Source: UBA4732 sp963823075
GTDB lineage: Bacteria; Planctomycetota; Planctomycetia; Gemmatales; Gemmataceae
Assembly (NCBI GenBank): GCA_963823075.1
Contig: CAWGKE010000023.1
Location: forward strand, 806,001 to 870,000
Length of the DNA stretch: 64,000 nucleotides
Direction: 5' to 3'
Shown here: one piece after another, positions 62,559 to 64,000 of the stretch
How positions within the stretch are numbered: the first letter of the stretch is position 1
Layout of the letters: every line of letters starts with the position of its first letter
The notes under the pieces: generated by a model
The model's input: only the letters and a program-made list of their open reading frames with translations
Database searches by the model: none
What the model was told of the DNA's origin: nothing
Made by a program: the position numbers and the translations under genes

Positions 62559-63035
62559 ATGAAGAGAGAGGTCATGCCGCGAAATACAGCTCTATGCGTC
62601 GTTGGCGTTCTGCTCGTCAGTGCGAACCCATACGCCAGCGCGCTCGCTGACGATGACACGAAACCACAAGAAGCCGCCTTGCGCCGAATAGTGGACAAGC
62701 TGCCCGGCATCATGAAAGACTTGGGATTTCCGCCGCTGAAAGTAGCTGGTCACGAGTTTGCAGGGCCAGACGCAGAGAAGGACTACAGCAAACTTCGGAT
62801 CGCGCGAATGATTTCCAAGGATACGGCCAAGATCACGATCAGCTTTCTTTATCTCAGCGACAATGGGAAAGACCCTGACCATGAGTATGGTACCCTTTCG
62901 ATCTATCTTAGCTGGTACAAGTCGAGCTGGACGGTAAGGAAACACGAATTATCAGCTTGGGTCGGCTCTTTCGCGTCCGAAGACAGGCTGTTGGCATTAT
63001 GCGCCTCGATCGACGAAGTAACCAACGAGGAATAG
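62559..63035 (+). CDS. Secreted protein of unknown function inserted between bioB and bioF
   Basis: A 158-residue protein: MKREVMPRNTALCVVGVLLV with a signal peptide probably cleaved after ASALA, then IVDKLPGIMKDLGFPPLKVA, EKDYSKLRIARMISKDTAKI, GTLSIYLSWYKSSWTVRKHE and LALCASIDEVTNEE. I do not recognise the family. Base composition is visibly less GC-rich than bioB and bioF. Its TAG overlaps the bioF GTG by one base, so bioF may be translated by reinitiation from it. It has no obvious link to biotin. Confidence 0.65.
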   Translation: MKREVMPRNTALCVVGVLLVSANPYASALADDDTKPQEAALRRIVDKLPGIMKDLGFPPLKVAGHEFAGPDAEKDYSKLRIARMISKDTAKITISFLYLSDNGKDPDHEYGTLSIYLSWYKSSWTVRKHELSAWVGSFASEDRLLALCASIDEVTNEE

Positions 63036-64000
63036 TGCCGGACTGGCTGGACAACGACCTGACCTCCCTCCGCCGCCGCGGCCTCTACCGCGTCCGCCGC
63101 CGCTTGCAGTCCGCCCAGGGGCCGCGCGTCCGCCTGCACGGCCGCGACTTCGTCAACTTTTCCTCGAACGATTATCTGAATCTCGCCGCCGACCCGCACC
63201 TGGCCGCCGCCGCCGCCCGCGCCGCCCGTCGCTACGGCTGCGGCGCCGGGGCGTCGCCGCTGGTGTCCGGCCTGCTGCCGCCGCTGCGGGCGCTGGAACG
63301 CGCCCTGGCCCGCTGGGAAGGGACCGAGGCGGCGCTGGTCTTCAGCAGCGGTTTCGTCGCCAACCTCGCCCTCGTCGGCACATTGGCCGGCCGCGACGAC
63401 GCCGTTTTCAGCGACGCCCTCAACCACGCCAGTCTCATCGACGGCTGCCGCCTCTCCCACGCCGCCGTCCACGTCTATCGCCACGCCGACATCAATCACC
63501 TCGAAGACCTGCTAAGGAGCGAAAGTCCGGCCGCGCGCCGCCGTCTGATCGTCACCGATTCCGTCTTCAGCATGGACGGCGATTTCGCCCTGCTGACCGG
63601 GCTGATGCAGCTGGCGGAGCGATACGATTGCCTCGTCCTGATCGACGAGGCCCACGCCACCGGCGTTCTCGGCGAACACGGCCGCGGTCTGACGGACTTG
63701 CTGCCGCCCGGCGCCTACCCGTCGGAACGGCTCATCAAGGTGGGGACGCTGAGCAAGGCGTTGGGGTCGCAGGGCGGGTTCGTGTGCGGCTCGCGGGGTC
63801 TGATCGCCTGGCTGATCAACCACGCCCGGCCGTACATTTTCTCAACGGCCCTGGCGCCGCCGGTCGCGGCCGCCGCACGAAAGGCCGTCGAAATCGTCCA
63901 GCGAGAGCCGGAAAGGCGTATCCACCTGTTCAGACTGGCGGAGCGCCTGCGCAATCGGCTGCACGATTCTGGGAATCCGGCGCCTGCGTCCCAATGTCAG
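63035..64000 (+). CDS. bioF: 8-amino-7-oxononanoate synthase (partial, runs off window)
   Basis: From GTG 63035: VPDWLDNDLTSLRRRGLYRV, then FSSNDYLNLAADPHLAAAAA, GAGASPLVSGLLPPLRALER, FSSGFVANLALVGTLAGRDD and DALNHASLIDGCRLSHA. Further on are DSVFSMDGDFALL, LIDEAHATGVLGEHGRG and the PLP-lysine segment KVGTLSKALGSQGGFVCGSR. It condenses pimeloyl thioester with alanine in biotin synthesis. It is open to the window end at about residue 322 of an expected ~390. It overlaps the preceding stop by one base; bioB lies just upstream, so this is a biotin operon. Confidence 0.93.
   Translation, partial: MPDWLDNDLTSLRRRGLYRVRRRLQSAQGPRVRLHGRDFVNFSSNDYLNLAADPHLAAAAARAARRYGCGAGASPLVSGLLPPLRALERALARWEGTEAALVFSSGFVANLALVGTLAGRDDAVFSDALNHASLIDGCRLSHAAVHVYRHADINHLEDLLRSESPAARRRLIVTDSVFSMDGDFALLTGLMQLAERYDCLVLIDEAHATGVLGEHGRGLTDLLPPGAYPSERLIKVGTLSKALGSQGGFVCGSRGLIAWLINHARPYIFSTALAPPVAAAARKAVEIVQREPERRIHLFRLAERLRNRLHDSGNPAPASQCQ

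Overview
The window is a GC-rich chromosomal segment, most likely from a planctomycete and probably close to Gemmatales. The evidence is family content, not a marker gene. There is a Gemmata-style tyrosine recombinase, a planctomycete-type ECF sigma factor next to a Ser/Thr kinase with WD40 repeats, and a zinc-ribbon membrane protein of planctomycete type. DUF4058, HEAT-repeat and RNI-like leucine-rich proteins and a large Ig-repeat/beta-helix secreted protein carrying an N-terminal LEER motif add to this. Only one RNA gene was found, a tRNA-Lys. No rRNA or CRISPR array was seen.

Layout. 1-1.1 kb: a decayed integrase beside tRNA-Lys(UUU). 1.6-12.9 kb: the pyruvate dehydrogenase complex, aceE and aceF, separated from lpd by about 5.6 kb of accessory DNA. 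That island (5.9-11.4 kb) holds a zinc-ribbon protein, a clan AA protease pair, intact and broken HicAB modules, a DHFR-like protein and RelB/ParE-type modules. Repeated short sites resembling integron attC recombination sites lie between its genes. 12.9-23.2 kb: esterase, a kinase-Sel1 fusion, DUF4058, Fe-alcohol dehydrogenase, an endonuclease III-like protein, superoxide dismutase, UDP-glucose dehydrogenase and a DksA-like factor. 23.4-29.5 kb: sigma factor, WD40 kinase, UvrC-like nuclease, a DUF4160/DUF2442 pair and a secreted protein. 29.6-36.4 kb: carB, a three-gene nitrile hydratase/thiocyanate hydrolase-like set, DUF1697, and a BNR-repeat protein with a MoaD-like partner. 36.6-49.9 kb: a cysteine desulfurase-like enzyme, a BlaI/M56 sensor pair, a MetE-like enzyme, thioesterase, fucose isomerase-like protein, a putative outer-membrane protein, UvrD helicase, AcpS and envelope proteins. 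50.3-58.5 kb: large surface protein, LRR protein, nucleotidyltransferase, PurM and HEAT protein. 58.6-64 kb: histidine kinase with ANTAR regulator, membrane proteins, and bioB-orf-bioF, with bioF running off the end.

Two properties cut across the window. First, at least ten unrelated palindromic repeats, many with near-perfect arms of 25-34 bp, sit at gene ends. Two of them lie in frame inside carB. Second, about 25 single-base frameshifts interrupt otherwise well-conserved genes, including aceF, purM, bioB and uvrD. This looks more like indel errors in the assembly than decay of every gene. Three in-frame TAG codons (integrase, WD40 kinase, DUF4160) are a separate kind of lesion. Coordinates for frameshifted genes span the whole reconstructed gene.
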